13,897 nucleotides of DNA from assembly GCA_050697155.1 (NCBI GenBank), contig JBOGZD010000079.1, positions 1 through 13,897 of the forward strand. Direction: 5' to 3'. The position numbers and the translations under genes are program-made. The notes beneath the pieces are model-generated. The model was not told where the DNA came from, did not search any database, and saw nothing but the letters and a program-made list of their open reading frames with translations. Shown piece by piece: positions 1 through 6,251 of the stretch (the first letter of the stretch is position 1; every line of letters starts with the position of its first letter). This stretch comes from JBOGZD01 sp050697155. GTDB taxonomy: Bacteria; Actinomycetota; Thermoleophilia; Solirubrobacterales; 70-9.

Positions 1-115
1 AACGTCGCAGGCGCTTCGATCCGACGAGCGGATGCGGGGTTTTGCCCGATTGCGCGGTCCCCCAACCCGGTACGCGCTCGGGATTTGCCCGCGCGTGTGA
101 GCTTGACGTCGACAT
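1..115. other. Intergenic segment, no gene recognised
   Basis: No reading frame here has a credible start with a ribosome binding site or recognisable protein content, and I see no tRNA or strong terminator. It may be the 3' flank of a gene outside the window. A TTGACG hexamer lies at 103-108, but no matching -10 element is visible, and the mobile element begins shortly after it. Confidence 0.4.
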
Positions 116-124
116 AGGCCGACA
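116..124. repeat. Target-site duplication, left copy
   Basis: AGGCCGACA directly abuts the left terminal repeat and is identical to 378-386, which directly abuts the right one. Removing 125-386 would restore a continuous empty site. Confidence 0.82.
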
Positions 125-377
125 CGTGAGTATCCGGTTTGCTCAGGCTGCGCCGAGGAGGCGCCTGGCGGGGTCCGGTGCTCGAGCGCCCCGGCCACGG
201 CGTTGTGCGGAGCGGTCGGGCGGCGAGGGAAGCGGCACGGAGTCGGCTCCCGCTCCCGCCGAGATGGCTTGAACCGTACATATGCACCGGCTCGAGCCAT
301 CTCGGCCCCCGGCGCTTGCCACCCGAGCTCGTTGCGAGCGCGCTCGTGCGAGGACCTGACGTAACCGGATACTCACG
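125..377. mobile_element. MITE-like non-autonomous transposable element
   Basis: The ends are a perfect 15-bp terminal inverted repeat, CGTGAGTATCCGGTT at 125-139 and its reverse complement at 363-377. Allowing three mismatches the match runs to 23 bp (125-147 against 355-377, 20/23). The element is flanked directly by a perfect 9-bp direct repeat, AGGCCGACA, at 116-124 and 378-386, which is the expected target-site duplication. It is 253 bp long and has no transposase frame. An internal imperfect palindrome (258-306) makes the two halves inverted relatives of one another: 261-276 matches the reverse complement of 288-303 at 14/16 positions. A 9-bp duplication is known for the IS4/IS50, IS1 and IS256 groups, but I cannot assign a family from the terminal repeat alone. 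Confidence 0.85.
258..306. repeat. Internal palindrome of the MITE-like element
   Basis: The 12-bp arms GCCGAGATGGCT (258-269) and AGCCATCTCGGC (295-306) are perfect inverted copies. Pairing continues inward with interruptions around an AT-rich centre (276-288). Such internal hairpins are usual in palindromic MITEs and would fold in RNA from either strand. Confidence 0.7.
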
Positions 378-386
378 AGGCCGACA
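378..386. repeat. Target-site duplication, right copy
   Basis: Exact 9-bp copy of 116-124, positioned immediately outside the right terminal inverted repeat of the MITE-like element. Confidence 0.82.
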
Positions 387-431
387 ACCTCACCCGCGCG
401 CCGGCGCCGAGGGCGCGTGTCGTGTTGACGG

Positions 432-477
432 TCACCCGCCCGGGTGAGCCCGGGCCAAGACGGCGCCCCGGGCGCCG
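432..477. other. Cluster of short GC-rich hairpins
   Basis: Three inverted repeats overlap or adjoin: TCACCC-GCCC-GGGTGA (432-447), GCCCGGG-TGAG-CCCGGGC (438-455), and CGGCGCC-CCG-GGCGCCG (461-477). The first two are mutually exclusive. None is followed by a T-run, so calling this a terminator would be weak. It could mark the transcript end of the minus-strand thi operon or of a gene outside the window. No coding frame in 387-512 looks real. Confidence 0.35.
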
Positions 478-512
478 CAGACCCTCGCGTCGCACAGACC
501 AGGCCGGTAGGG

Positions 513-670
513 CCCTCCCCTACGTGACCGGCCACCCACGCCCGCGCCACCGAATGCGCCGGGATCCCCACCGCCGGCGCCTGCGACACACCCTCCCCCC
601 TACGTGACCAGCCACCGACGCCCGCGACGCCGAAACCGACGGGATCTCCACGACCGGCGGCCGCGGCCGC
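513..670. repeat. Two diverged direct repeats, 80-bp period
   Basis: The unit begins with a C-rich CCTCCCC stretch followed by TACGTGACC. It starts its conserved core at 521 and again at 601, exactly 80 bp apart. Over the first 60 bp of the core I count 49 identities, after which the copies lose similarity. The repeats lie just downstream of the stop codon at 701 of the minus-strand substrate-binding gene. On the minus strand both units would encode similar short peptides, but 80 is not divisible by three, so they are not one protein repeat. Function unknown. Confidence 0.6.
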
Positions 671-700
671 GGCAGCCCCGCCGCAACGTACACCGCCCCC

Positions 701-1720
701 TTACTCCGACACCTCTCCGGGCAGCAGCTCGTTGGTGAGCAGCTCATCGGCGCTCGGGCGGGTGCCGATCAGGCCGCGGTCGGCGAAGAAGCCGGCGAAG
801 CGCTCCCACTCGGCGGGGTCCATGTAGCCGTAGGGCTGCTCGCCGCGGTCGGGCAGCAGCAGCGGCAGGGTGCGCTCGGTCTCGGCGCGGGTGAGCCGCG
901 GGTCGAGCCCCTCGCCCTCGGCGAGCACGGCCTCGGTGGCCGCCGCCCGGTCGGCGACGGCGTCGCGGGTGCCGCGCTCGAGCGCGGCGATGAACAGCCG
1001 CAGCGACTCGGGGTCGTCCTCCACGCGGTCCGAGTTGGCCACGAGCACCAGCTCGTCATAGGTCGGGATCCCGAGCCGGTCGACGGGGACCACCCGCGGA
1101 TTCTTGCCTCGCTCGGCGAGGTCGACGCCCTCGACGTTGAGAAAGCCGCCGAGCATCGCGTCGGCGCGACCGGAGAGCACCGCCGGCAGCAGGCCGAGGC
1201 CGACGTCGACCTGGCGCACGTCGTCGATCGCGAGCCCCTCCTCCCCGAGGATCGCGTCGAGGAAGTCCGTCTGGTAGGAGATCCCAGCGGTGGCGATCGT
1301 CTTCCCGTGCAGGTCGGCGACGTCGTCGATTCCGGCCTCGCGAATCGAGATCAGCGAGGTCAGCGGACGCGGAACCAGCGCGGCCACCGCCTTCACCGGC
1401 AGCCCGCGATCGCGGGCGAGGACCACCTCGGGCTCATAGGAGATCGCCAGGTCGACCTCGCCGGTCGCCACCTGCGTGATCGGCGCCGACGGGTCGGAGG
1501 GGACCCGGGTCGAGAGCTCCAGCCCCGCCTCCTCGAAGTGACCCCGCTCGAGGGCGGTGAAGATCCCGGCGTGGTCGGGGTTGACGTAGAAGTCGAGTGC
1601 CAGGTCGAACCGCTCCCGGCCGGGCGCCCCGTCGCCCTCCTCCTTCTCCCCGCATCCAGCGAGCAGCGCCACCGCGAACACGGCGGCCGCCGCGAGCAGT
1701 CGGCCGAGCCGGGGGCTCAT
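701..1720 (-). CDS. thiY: ABC transporter substrate-binding lipoprotein, ThiY/NMT1 family
   Basis: Predicted extracytoplasmic receptor for a thiamine pyrimidine precursor (for ThiY this is N-formyl-4-amino-5-aminomethyl-2-methylpyrimidine). The 339-residue product starts with a lipoprotein signal peptide whose lipobox LLAGC places the lipidated cysteine at C23. The NMT1/THI5-like fold follows: NPDHAGIFTALERGHFEEAGLE at about residues 47-68, shown here only as the family's N-H-G-rich start, then SDPSAP (75-80), GEVDLAISYEPEV (87-99) and LVPRPLTSLI (115-124). There is no cysteine after C23, so the CCCFC motif of the yeast Thi5 synthase is absent, which favours a binding role. The ATG overlaps the permease stop as ATGA (1717-1720), so the longer frame upstream is rejected. 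It is the last gene behind a TPP riboswitch. A different pyrimidine or an aromatic ligand remains possible. Confidence 0.88.
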   Translation of the reverse strand: MSPRLGRLLAAAAVFAVALLAGCGEKEEGDGAPGRERFDLALDFYVNPDHAGIFTALERGHFEEAGLELSTRVPSDPSAPITQVATGEVDLAISYEPEVVLARDRGLPVKAVAALVPRPLTSLISIREAGIDDVADLHGKTIATAGISYQTDFLDAILGEEGLAIDDVRQVDVGLGLLPAVLSGRADAMLGGFLNVEGVDLAERGKNPRVVPVDRLGIPTYDELVLVANSDRVEDDPESLRLFIAALERGTRDAVADRAAATEAVLAEGEGLDPRLTRAETERTLPLLLPDRGEQPYGYMDPAEWERFAGFFADRGLIGTRPSADELLTNELLPGEVSE

Positions 1721-2517
1721 GCGGCGCCCCTCGCGGGCCGCCGCCCCCACCAGGCGATCCGGCGCTCGAGCAGGATCAGCAGGCTGAAGAGCGCGATCGC
1801 GATCGTCGACAGCACGACCACGGCGGCAAAGACCCGCGCGGTCTGAAGCTGCCCCTGCGAGGTGAGGATCAGGTGGCCGAGGCCGGAGTTGGCTCCGACC
1901 CACTCGCCGAACACAGCGCCGATCACCGAGACGACGGCGGCGATCTTCGCGCCGCTGAACAGGAACGGCAGCGCCGCCGGCACCTCGACTCGCCGCAGCG
2001 TCTGGGCTCGGCTGGCGTCGAGCGTGCGCATCATCCGCGGCAGCTCGGGATCCACCGAGCGCAGGCCGTCGAGCATGTTGACCGTGATCGGGAAGAAGCA
2101 GACGAGGGCGATCACGGCCAGCTTCGGGCCGATCCCGTACCCGAGCCAGACGATCAGGATCGGCGCGATCGCGATCACCGGCACCGTCTGGGAGGCCATC
2201 AGCAGCGGGTAGAACGCCCGCCGCAGGGCATCGGAGAGATGGAGCACGATCGCGAACGCAAAGCCGGCCAGGGCGGCGATCGCGAACCCGAGGACGATCT
2301 CCTGCAGGGTGACCCAGGCGTTGTCGGCGAGCAGCTCACGGTCCGACCACAGCGCCTCGCCGACGTCGCTCGGGGCGGGGACGAGGAAGGGCTCGATGCT
2401 GAGCGCATCGGCGATCAGATCCCAGCGGGCGGCCAGCTGCCATGCGCCGAGGAGCGCGAGCATGATCAGCGCCGGCGGTAGCGCCGCGCGACCCGCCGTT
2501 GTCAGCCGGCGCCTCAC
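1717..2517 (-). CDS. thiX: ABC transporter permease, ThiX-like (SsuC/TauC type)
   Basis: Membrane channel subunit of the importer, 266 residues, the usual length for this family. Hydrophobic segments appear near residues 12-30, 73-93, 107-126, 132-147, 190-207 and 228-250. The cytoplasmic EAA loop that contacts the ATPase is at about 166-189 (LDASRAQTLRRVEVPAALPF, with the conserved glycine replaced by neighbouring residues). The start is taken as the GTG at 2517, which overlaps the stop of the ATPase as GTGA. The open frame continues far upstream, but that part is a shadow of the ATPase gene. The 3' end overlaps the start of thiY by 4 bp. These overlaps indicate translational coupling and near-equal subunit output. 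Membership of the nitrate/sulfonate/taurine permease family is clear; the thiamine-precursor assignment rests on the neighbours. Confidence 0.88.
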   Translation of the reverse strand: MRRRLTTAGRAALPPALIMLALLGAWQLAARWDLIADALSIEPFLVPAPSDVGEALWSDRELLADNAWVTLQEIVLGFAIAALAGFAFAIVLHLSDALRRAFYPLLMASQTVPVIAIAPILIVWLGYGIGPKLAVIALVCFFPITVNMLDGLRSVDPELPRMMRTLDASRAQTLRRVEVPAALPFLFSGAKIAAVVSVIGAVFGEWVGANSGLGHLILTSQGQLQTARVFAAVVVLSTIAIALFSLLILLERRIAWWGRRPARGAA

Positions 2518-3356
2518 CGGCGCGAGCCCTCCCGCATCGCCCACAGCGCCCGCTCGCGCACCGAGACGAAGACAGGATCCGTGACCGCCTCGACCCGCGG
2601 CAGCGACCGGGGCGCCGGCGATGCGAGCTCGACGACCACCCGCGTCGGCCGCGCCGAGAGGACCAGCACCCGGTCGCAGAGGTACAGCGCCTCCTCGACG
2701 TCGTGGGTGACGAAGACGACCGTGCGCGCCTGTTCGCCGACGGCCTCGGCGAGCCATTCCTGCATCTCCGATCGGGTGATCGCATCGAGCGCGGCGAACG
2801 GCTCGTCGAGCAGCAGCAGAGGCTTGCCGGCGAGCAGCGTGCGCAGGAACGCGACCCGCTGGCGCATCCCCCCGGAGAGCTCGTGCGGGCGGGCGCGCTC
2901 GAACCCGGCGAGGCCGAAGCGCTCGAACAACGGCCGCGCCGCGGCGCGCGCCTCGGCCCTCGACGAGCCGCGGTTTCGCGGCGCCAGCGCAGCGTTGTCG
3001 ATCGCGCTCAGCCACGGGAGCAGCAGATCGCGCTGAGGCAGGTAGGCGCTGCGCGCGAGGCGCTCGCTCTGCGCGGCCAGGCCGTCGATCCGGATCGCGC
3101 CCGTTGCCGGCTCCTGGAGTCCGGCGATCAGCTCGAGCAGGGTCGACTTGCCGCACCCCGAGGGCCCGACGAGGCCGACCACCTCCGCCGGGGCCACCGA
3201 CAGGTCGAGCGTCTCGATCACCTCCAGGGAGCCGAAGCCGTGGCCGAGCGCGCCGACCTCGACCGCGGCCCCGCGGTCGCTCACGCGCGCGTTGCCCCCG
3301 CCCGGCCTCAGATGAGTTCGAGGCTCCGCTACGGGAGCCTCTGTCGTCGTTCGCAT
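2514..3356 (-). CDS. thiZ: ABC transporter ATP-binding protein, ThiZ-like
   Basis: Energises import of the pyrimidine by ATP hydrolysis at the inner face of the membrane. The 280-residue protein has Walker A GPSGCGKST (64-72), Q-loop Q108, signature LSGGMRQR (160-167), Walker B LLLLDEPF (180-187) and switch histidine H218 (VTHDVEEA). This is the SsuB/TauB/ThiZ type of nucleotide-binding domain. I chose the ATG at 3356 because GGAGGG precedes it at normal spacing. An earlier in-frame ATG at 3425 lies inside the riboswitch aptamer and is unlikely to be used. The N-terminal 30 residues are polar and poorly conserved-looking. It is the first gene of the thi operon, so it is directly exposed to the TPP riboswitch; thiX starts within its stop codon. 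Confidence 0.9.
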   Translation of the reverse strand: MRTTTEAPVAEPRTHLRPGGGNARVSDRGAAVEVGALGHGFGSLEVIETLDLSVAPAEVVGLVGPSGCGKSTLLELIAGLQEPATGAIRIDGLAAQSERLARSAYLPQRDLLLPWLSAIDNAALAPRNRGSSRAEARAAARPLFERFGLAGFERARPHELSGGMRQRVAFLRTLLAGKPLLLLDEPFAALDAITRSEMQEWLAEAVGEQARTVVFVTHDVEEALYLCDRVLVLSARPTRVVVELASPAPRSLPRVEAVTDPVFVSVRERALWAMREGSRR

Positions 3357-3358
3357 GC

Positions 3359-3455
3359 TCCCTCCGCGCGAATTACCGCACAGGTTCAAAGGGTCGGCGC
3401 CGGGTGGTCGTTGCCAGAGGCGCAATCTCAGCCCGCTTGCCCGCGAGCCCCCCTG
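3359..3455 (-). ncRNA. TPP (THI-box) riboswitch
   Basis: On the minus strand the leader of thiZ carries the THI-box landmarks in order. A GGGGGGC start lies near 3455-3448. A P3 hairpin follows, GCUCGC/GCGGGC (3448-3443 with 3436-3431), then the invariant GCUGAGA at 3432-3426. Next come GAACCUG at about 3387-3381, a P5-like GCGGUAAUUCGC, and a terminal GGAGGGA at 3365-3359. The last element is also the Shine-Dalgarno sequence of thiZ, so ligand binding should close the ribosome binding site. This supports translational control rather than termination. The aptamer is the best independent evidence that the operon serves thiamine metabolism. Confidence 0.87.
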
Positions 3456-3469
3456 GATTTGCCCGACGA

Positions 3470-3498
3470 AGTCTAGAGACTCGGGGGCAGGCGTTCAG
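3470..3498 (-). promoter_or_regulatory. Candidate promoter of the thi riboswitch operon
   Basis: A TAGACT -10-like hexamer (3475-3470) sits about 15 bp upstream of the aptamer start. A weak -35-like CTGAAC (3498-3493) lies 17 bp further up. The stop codon of the upstream hydrolase gene (3497-3495) falls inside the -35. Position supports it more than the match does. Confidence 0.4.
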
Positions 3499-4547
3499 GG
3501 CCCGGTCCAGCCGTGGGTTCGGCACGGCGATCCATCGCAGGCGTCGACCACCCGGCCGCCGATCCGCAGGAACTCGGATTTCTGCACCCGTGCGTCGGGG
3601 TCCGAGCGCGGGTCGCTGTGCGGGTCGCGGCCGAACTCCGGGTCGCCCGGCGGCGTGTTGGTGGTCGGAGGCGCGACCACTCCCTGGTCGCCGGGGCGCG
3701 GCGGGCCCGAGTCCCAGACCACCAGCGCCGAGCCGTCGAATGGGACGCCCTCGATCGGCGGGATGCCGAAGTAGGGGTCGGTGTCCGGGTGCCGTCCCGG
3801 GTCGGTGGTGGGGGCATGGCGGGAGGCGCCGATCGTGCGCGCGAGGACGTCGGCGGTCCACATCGAGACCTGGTGGTCGCCGAAGGCGACGTGCAGCAGC
3901 ACCTCGTGCGGCGGCGTGTTCGCCGGCGGGTCCGAGGTCATGTGATGCGCATAGCCATTCGCCTCGCCGCGGTCCCAGAGCATCTGGATCATCGAGAGGA
4001 TCAGCGGGCGCTCGAGCTCGTCTGGATAGCTGTCGTAGAAGCCGAGCGGCGTGTCGAGCCCCTCGACGAACTCCCCCTCGGCATAGGGCGCGAAGTCCGA
4101 GCTGCGCCGCAACAACGTCGAGTAGTTCATTCCCGTGACTCCGAGCACCGCGCGCTCGAAGTCGGGCGCCACGGCGGTGAGCCCGCCGCCCATGATCCCG
4201 CCCTGGCTGTTGCCGTCGTAGAACAGACGCTCGCGATCGATCACCGGTTTGCCGCCGAACCGGAACGCCGGGCTTGCCGAGAACCCCTGCTCGTGGATCA
4301 TCAGCCGGCCGAGGAACATCTGGTTGAGATAGCCCTGCTGCATCCGGTCGACCAGCGACGGGAAGATCGACACGTCCTGGAGCGTCAGCGCGATGATCGG
4401 TAGGTCCTGGGTTGCAAAGCCCGCCCAGTCGGTGGCGCAGAAGACGAAGTTGTGCTCGTCCGCCATCGCCCTGACGTTGCCCGCGCCGACCTCGGTTCCG
4501 CTGCCGATCAGCCCGTGGCCATAGAGTGACGGCCGCGCCGGGGTCAC
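3495..4547 (-). CDS. C-terminal half of a frameshifted secreted alpha/beta-hydrolase-like protein
   Basis: This open frame continues the protein that begins at 6235 but lies in a different frame. The frame stays open up to 4592; 4547 is only its first GTG and probably not a real start, since no ribosome binding site is visible. It contains an oxyanion-hole-like YGHGL (residues 9-13 from 4547), a nucleophile elbow GNSQGG (112-117, candidate serine S114) and a candidate catalytic histidine in FGDHQVS (H225). The tail (about 290-320) is rich in Pro, Asp and Gly, and two cysteines near the C terminus could form a disulfide. The serine-hydrolase fold is inferred from these motifs; substrate unknown. 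The frame shows no further damage over 350 codons, so the break is recent or is a sequence error. The thi promoter overlaps its stop codon. Confidence 0.65.
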   Translation of the reverse strand: MTPARPSLYGHGLIGSGTEVGAGNVRAMADEHNFVFCATDWAGFATQDLPIIALTLQDVSIFPSLVDRMQQGYLNQMFLGRLMIHEQGFSASPAFRFGGKPVIDRERLFYDGNSQGGIMGGGLTAVAPDFERAVLGVTGMNYSTLLRRSSDFAPYAEGEFVEGLDTPLGFYDSYPDELERPLILSMIQMLWDRGEANGYAHHMTSDPPANTPPHEVLLHVAFGDHQVSMWTADVLARTIGASRHAPTTDPGRHPDTDPYFGIPPIEGVPFDGSALVVWDSGPPRPGDQGVVAPPTTNTPPGDPEFGRDPHSDPRSDPDARVQKSEFLRIGGRVVDACDGSPCRTHGWTGP

Positions 4548-4573
4548 CCCGTCCCGGGTCGCCGAGCGCGGGA

Positions 4574-6235
4574 TCAGGCACGTGAAGTCGCCAGGTGCGG
4601 GACCGGGTTGGGCTGGGGCAAGCCGTCCGCGCCGTAGCCGAAGCGCGCCCCCGGCGGGCAGCCGGGGAGGTTGAGGTAACAGGGCACGGTGAAGAGCCCG
4701 GTGACCTTACGGGCGATCCGGTCGTCCTCGGGCGGGTTGCCGAGCAGGGTGGCGAGCTGGTCCTGGGTCGGGCCGAGGATCGCGCCGGCGATCGGCAGGT
4801 CCTCGAGCCCGATCGGCAGGTCGGGCAGGGGAATCGGGTCACCGCTCGCACAGCCGTCGTCGCCGCACGGCTCGTAGTCGGTCACCCCGGTGACCGCGAA
4901 GCTCGGCGCCTGCCCCTGCACGGTGAGGTCGGCGAGGTCGGTGTCGCCGAGCCGGGCGAAGGCGTCGTCGCGGATCGACAGCACGCGCTCTGACAGGTTG
5001 CGCTCGCTGGCGACGGTGAAGTCCCAGGCGGCGTAGAGGTCCTCGCGCCCGATCCCGGAAGCGCCGAGCTCGGTGAACAGTTGCTCGAAATGCGCCCGTC
5101 GCGACTCGATCGCAGGCTCGGAGCTGATTACCCGGTCGCGGTAGAGCTCGAACGGCCGCTGGGCCGGGATCGGGTCGCCGGCGGGGTCGCGCAGCTCGCG
5201 CAGGGCGACGATGTATCGGTGGCCCTCGGCGAAGTTCACCGCCGGGCGGATCAGCAACGTGACGTCGGCCGGGTCCGCCGGGTTGGCGTCGAGCTCAGAC
5301 CAGAACAGGTGGCGCTCGCCGGTGTCGGCGTCGAGGACGACCACCGGCGAGTCGGGGTCGAGCGAACGCTCGAGGTGGGTGATCGGTGGCGCGCCGGTCG
5401 CCTCGAACGCCTCGGGCGTCTCGAGCCCCGGCACCTTGGTGACGATCATCTGGCCGGGGCTGAAGCCGTCGCTGCGGTTGTAGTCGGCAGGGTGGACGGG
5501 AAGGCCGAGGCGGTTGCGGGGCATCGACGCGGGGTCGAGGTTCACGCGCCGGCCCGTGTCGGTGCCGGGGTCGGCGGCGGTGAAATGGTCGTTCGGCCAG
5601 GGGAACAGGCAGCGGGCGGGGTCGACCGCGTCGCAGCGCTCGCTGGCGCCGAGCTGCACTGCGCCGAGCGGCTCGAAACCGGCCTTCCCGCCGGCGGCGT
5701 AGCGCTCGCTCGGCGCCCCGTCCGCGCCGCGGTCCAGCGCGCCGTCGTCGTCGGCGTCCAGGTAGGCGACCGGGCGCACGCAGCGGTTGGCGGCGCTGAC
5801 GTCGACGGCGGTGCCGCTGCGGGTGATCTGTCCCGGGACCTCGGCGAAGCTGCCGCATTCGACCAGTGCCAGCTCGGCGCCGGGCGCGGCGTCGCCGCCG
5901 AGGGAGAAGGAGCGCGGGGTCCCGTTGACGTGTCGCGCGCCGGTGTCCGGGGAAAGCTCGAGCAGCGGCGCGGCAGCGCCGGGGGGAGGGGCGCCGGGGT
6001 CGCCGCCGGCCCCGCCGGCGCACGAGGAGACGCGCGCTCGTACCTTCCCCCGCTCGATCGCAAGCTTCTGGCTGGCGCTGCGAATCTCGACCGAGAGCCC
6101 GGGGGCGCATGCTCGGGTCTCCCCGGCGCGGTCCGGCCCCGCCTCGGCCACGGCGGCATGCGCCGCCAGCGCCACGGACGCCGCCAGCAGGACGCCGCCA
6201 CGGCGACCGGTTGCCGAGCCGGACCCGAACCCCAC
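4574..6235 (-). CDS. N-terminal half of a frameshifted secreted alpha/beta-hydrolase-like protein
   Basis: The 553-residue frame starts with a GTG only 16 bp after the stop of the VWA gene. It opens with a basic, then hydrophobic segment ending in small residues (about residues 10-33), a likely Sec signal peptide. A Gly/Pro-rich linker lies near 75-90. A domain follows with LFPWPNDHFT and DTGRRVNLDP, together with Cys-rich and Asp-rich stretches (DADDDGALDRGADG, possibly calcium-binding). Near the end the sequence should lead into the hydrolase core, but the frame closes at 4574. Adding one base near 4588 would join it to the 3495-4592 frame and give one protein of about 913 residues. I know similar long secreted hydrolase-like proteins from high-GC bacteria but cannot name a family with certainty. 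The start codon is moderately secure; no strong ribosome binding site is visible. Confidence 0.65.
   Translation of the reverse strand: MGFGSGSATGRRGGVLLAASVALAAHAAVAEAGPDRAGETRACAPGLSVEIRSASQKLAIERGKVRARVSSCAGGAGGDPGAPPPGAAAPLLELSPDTGARHVNGTPRSFSLGGDAAPGAELALVECGSFAEVPGQITRSGTAVDVSAANRCVRPVAYLDADDDGALDRGADGAPSERYAAGGKAGFEPLGAVQLGASERCDAVDPARCLFPWPNDHFTAADPGTDTGRRVNLDPASMPRNRLGLPVHPADYNRSDGFSPGQMIVTKVPGLETPEAFEATGAPPITHLERSLDPDSPVVVLDADTGERHLFWSELDANPADPADVTLLIRPAVNFAEGHRYIVALRELRDPAGDPIPAQRPFELYRDRVISSEPAIESRRAHFEQLFTELGASGIGREDLYAAWDFTVASERNLSERVLSIRDDAFARLGDTDLADLTVQGQAPSFAVTGVTDYEPCGDDGCASGDPIPLPDLPIGLEDLPIAGAILGPTQDQLATLLGNPPEDDRIARKVTGLFTVPCYLNLPGCPPGARFGYGADGLPQPNPVPHLATSRA
4586..4594 (-). 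other. Probable single-base frameshift joining the two hydrolase halves
   Basis: In the upstream frame the codons read CAC CTG GCG ACT TCA CGT GCC TGA. One extra G after GCG would give CAC CTG GCG GAC TTC ACG TGC CTG, which continues in frame into the second half (H-L-A-D-F-T-C-L-I-P-R-S-A). No slippery heptamer is seen, so a natural deletion or a sequencing/assembly error is more likely than programmed frameshifting. Confidence 0.75.
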
Positions 6236-6251
6236 CCGGCAAACCCTACGG

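Noticed and set aside
139..447. Plus-strand 102-residue frame through the MITE
   Set aside because: It crosses the element boundary, has no ribosome binding site and shows no domain or normal composition.
432..477. Intrinsic terminator
   Set aside because: Stems are convincing but no T-run follows on either strand; kept only as a hairpin cluster.
513..670. Possible CRISPR array
   Set aside because: Only two copies, 80-bp period with similarity over about 60 bp and no spacers between short identical repeats.
3357..3425. Longer N terminus for the ATPase from the ATG at 3425
   Set aside because: It would translate the TPP aptamer; the ATG at 3356 has the ribosome binding site.
1597..3476. Long plus-strand frames opposite the thi genes
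   Set aside because: Arg/Gln/Asp-rich shadows; the minus strand encodes a full ABC transporter with a riboswitch.
4574..4600. Programmed ribosomal frameshift
   Set aside because: No slippery heptamer, and a single missing G explains the break more simply.
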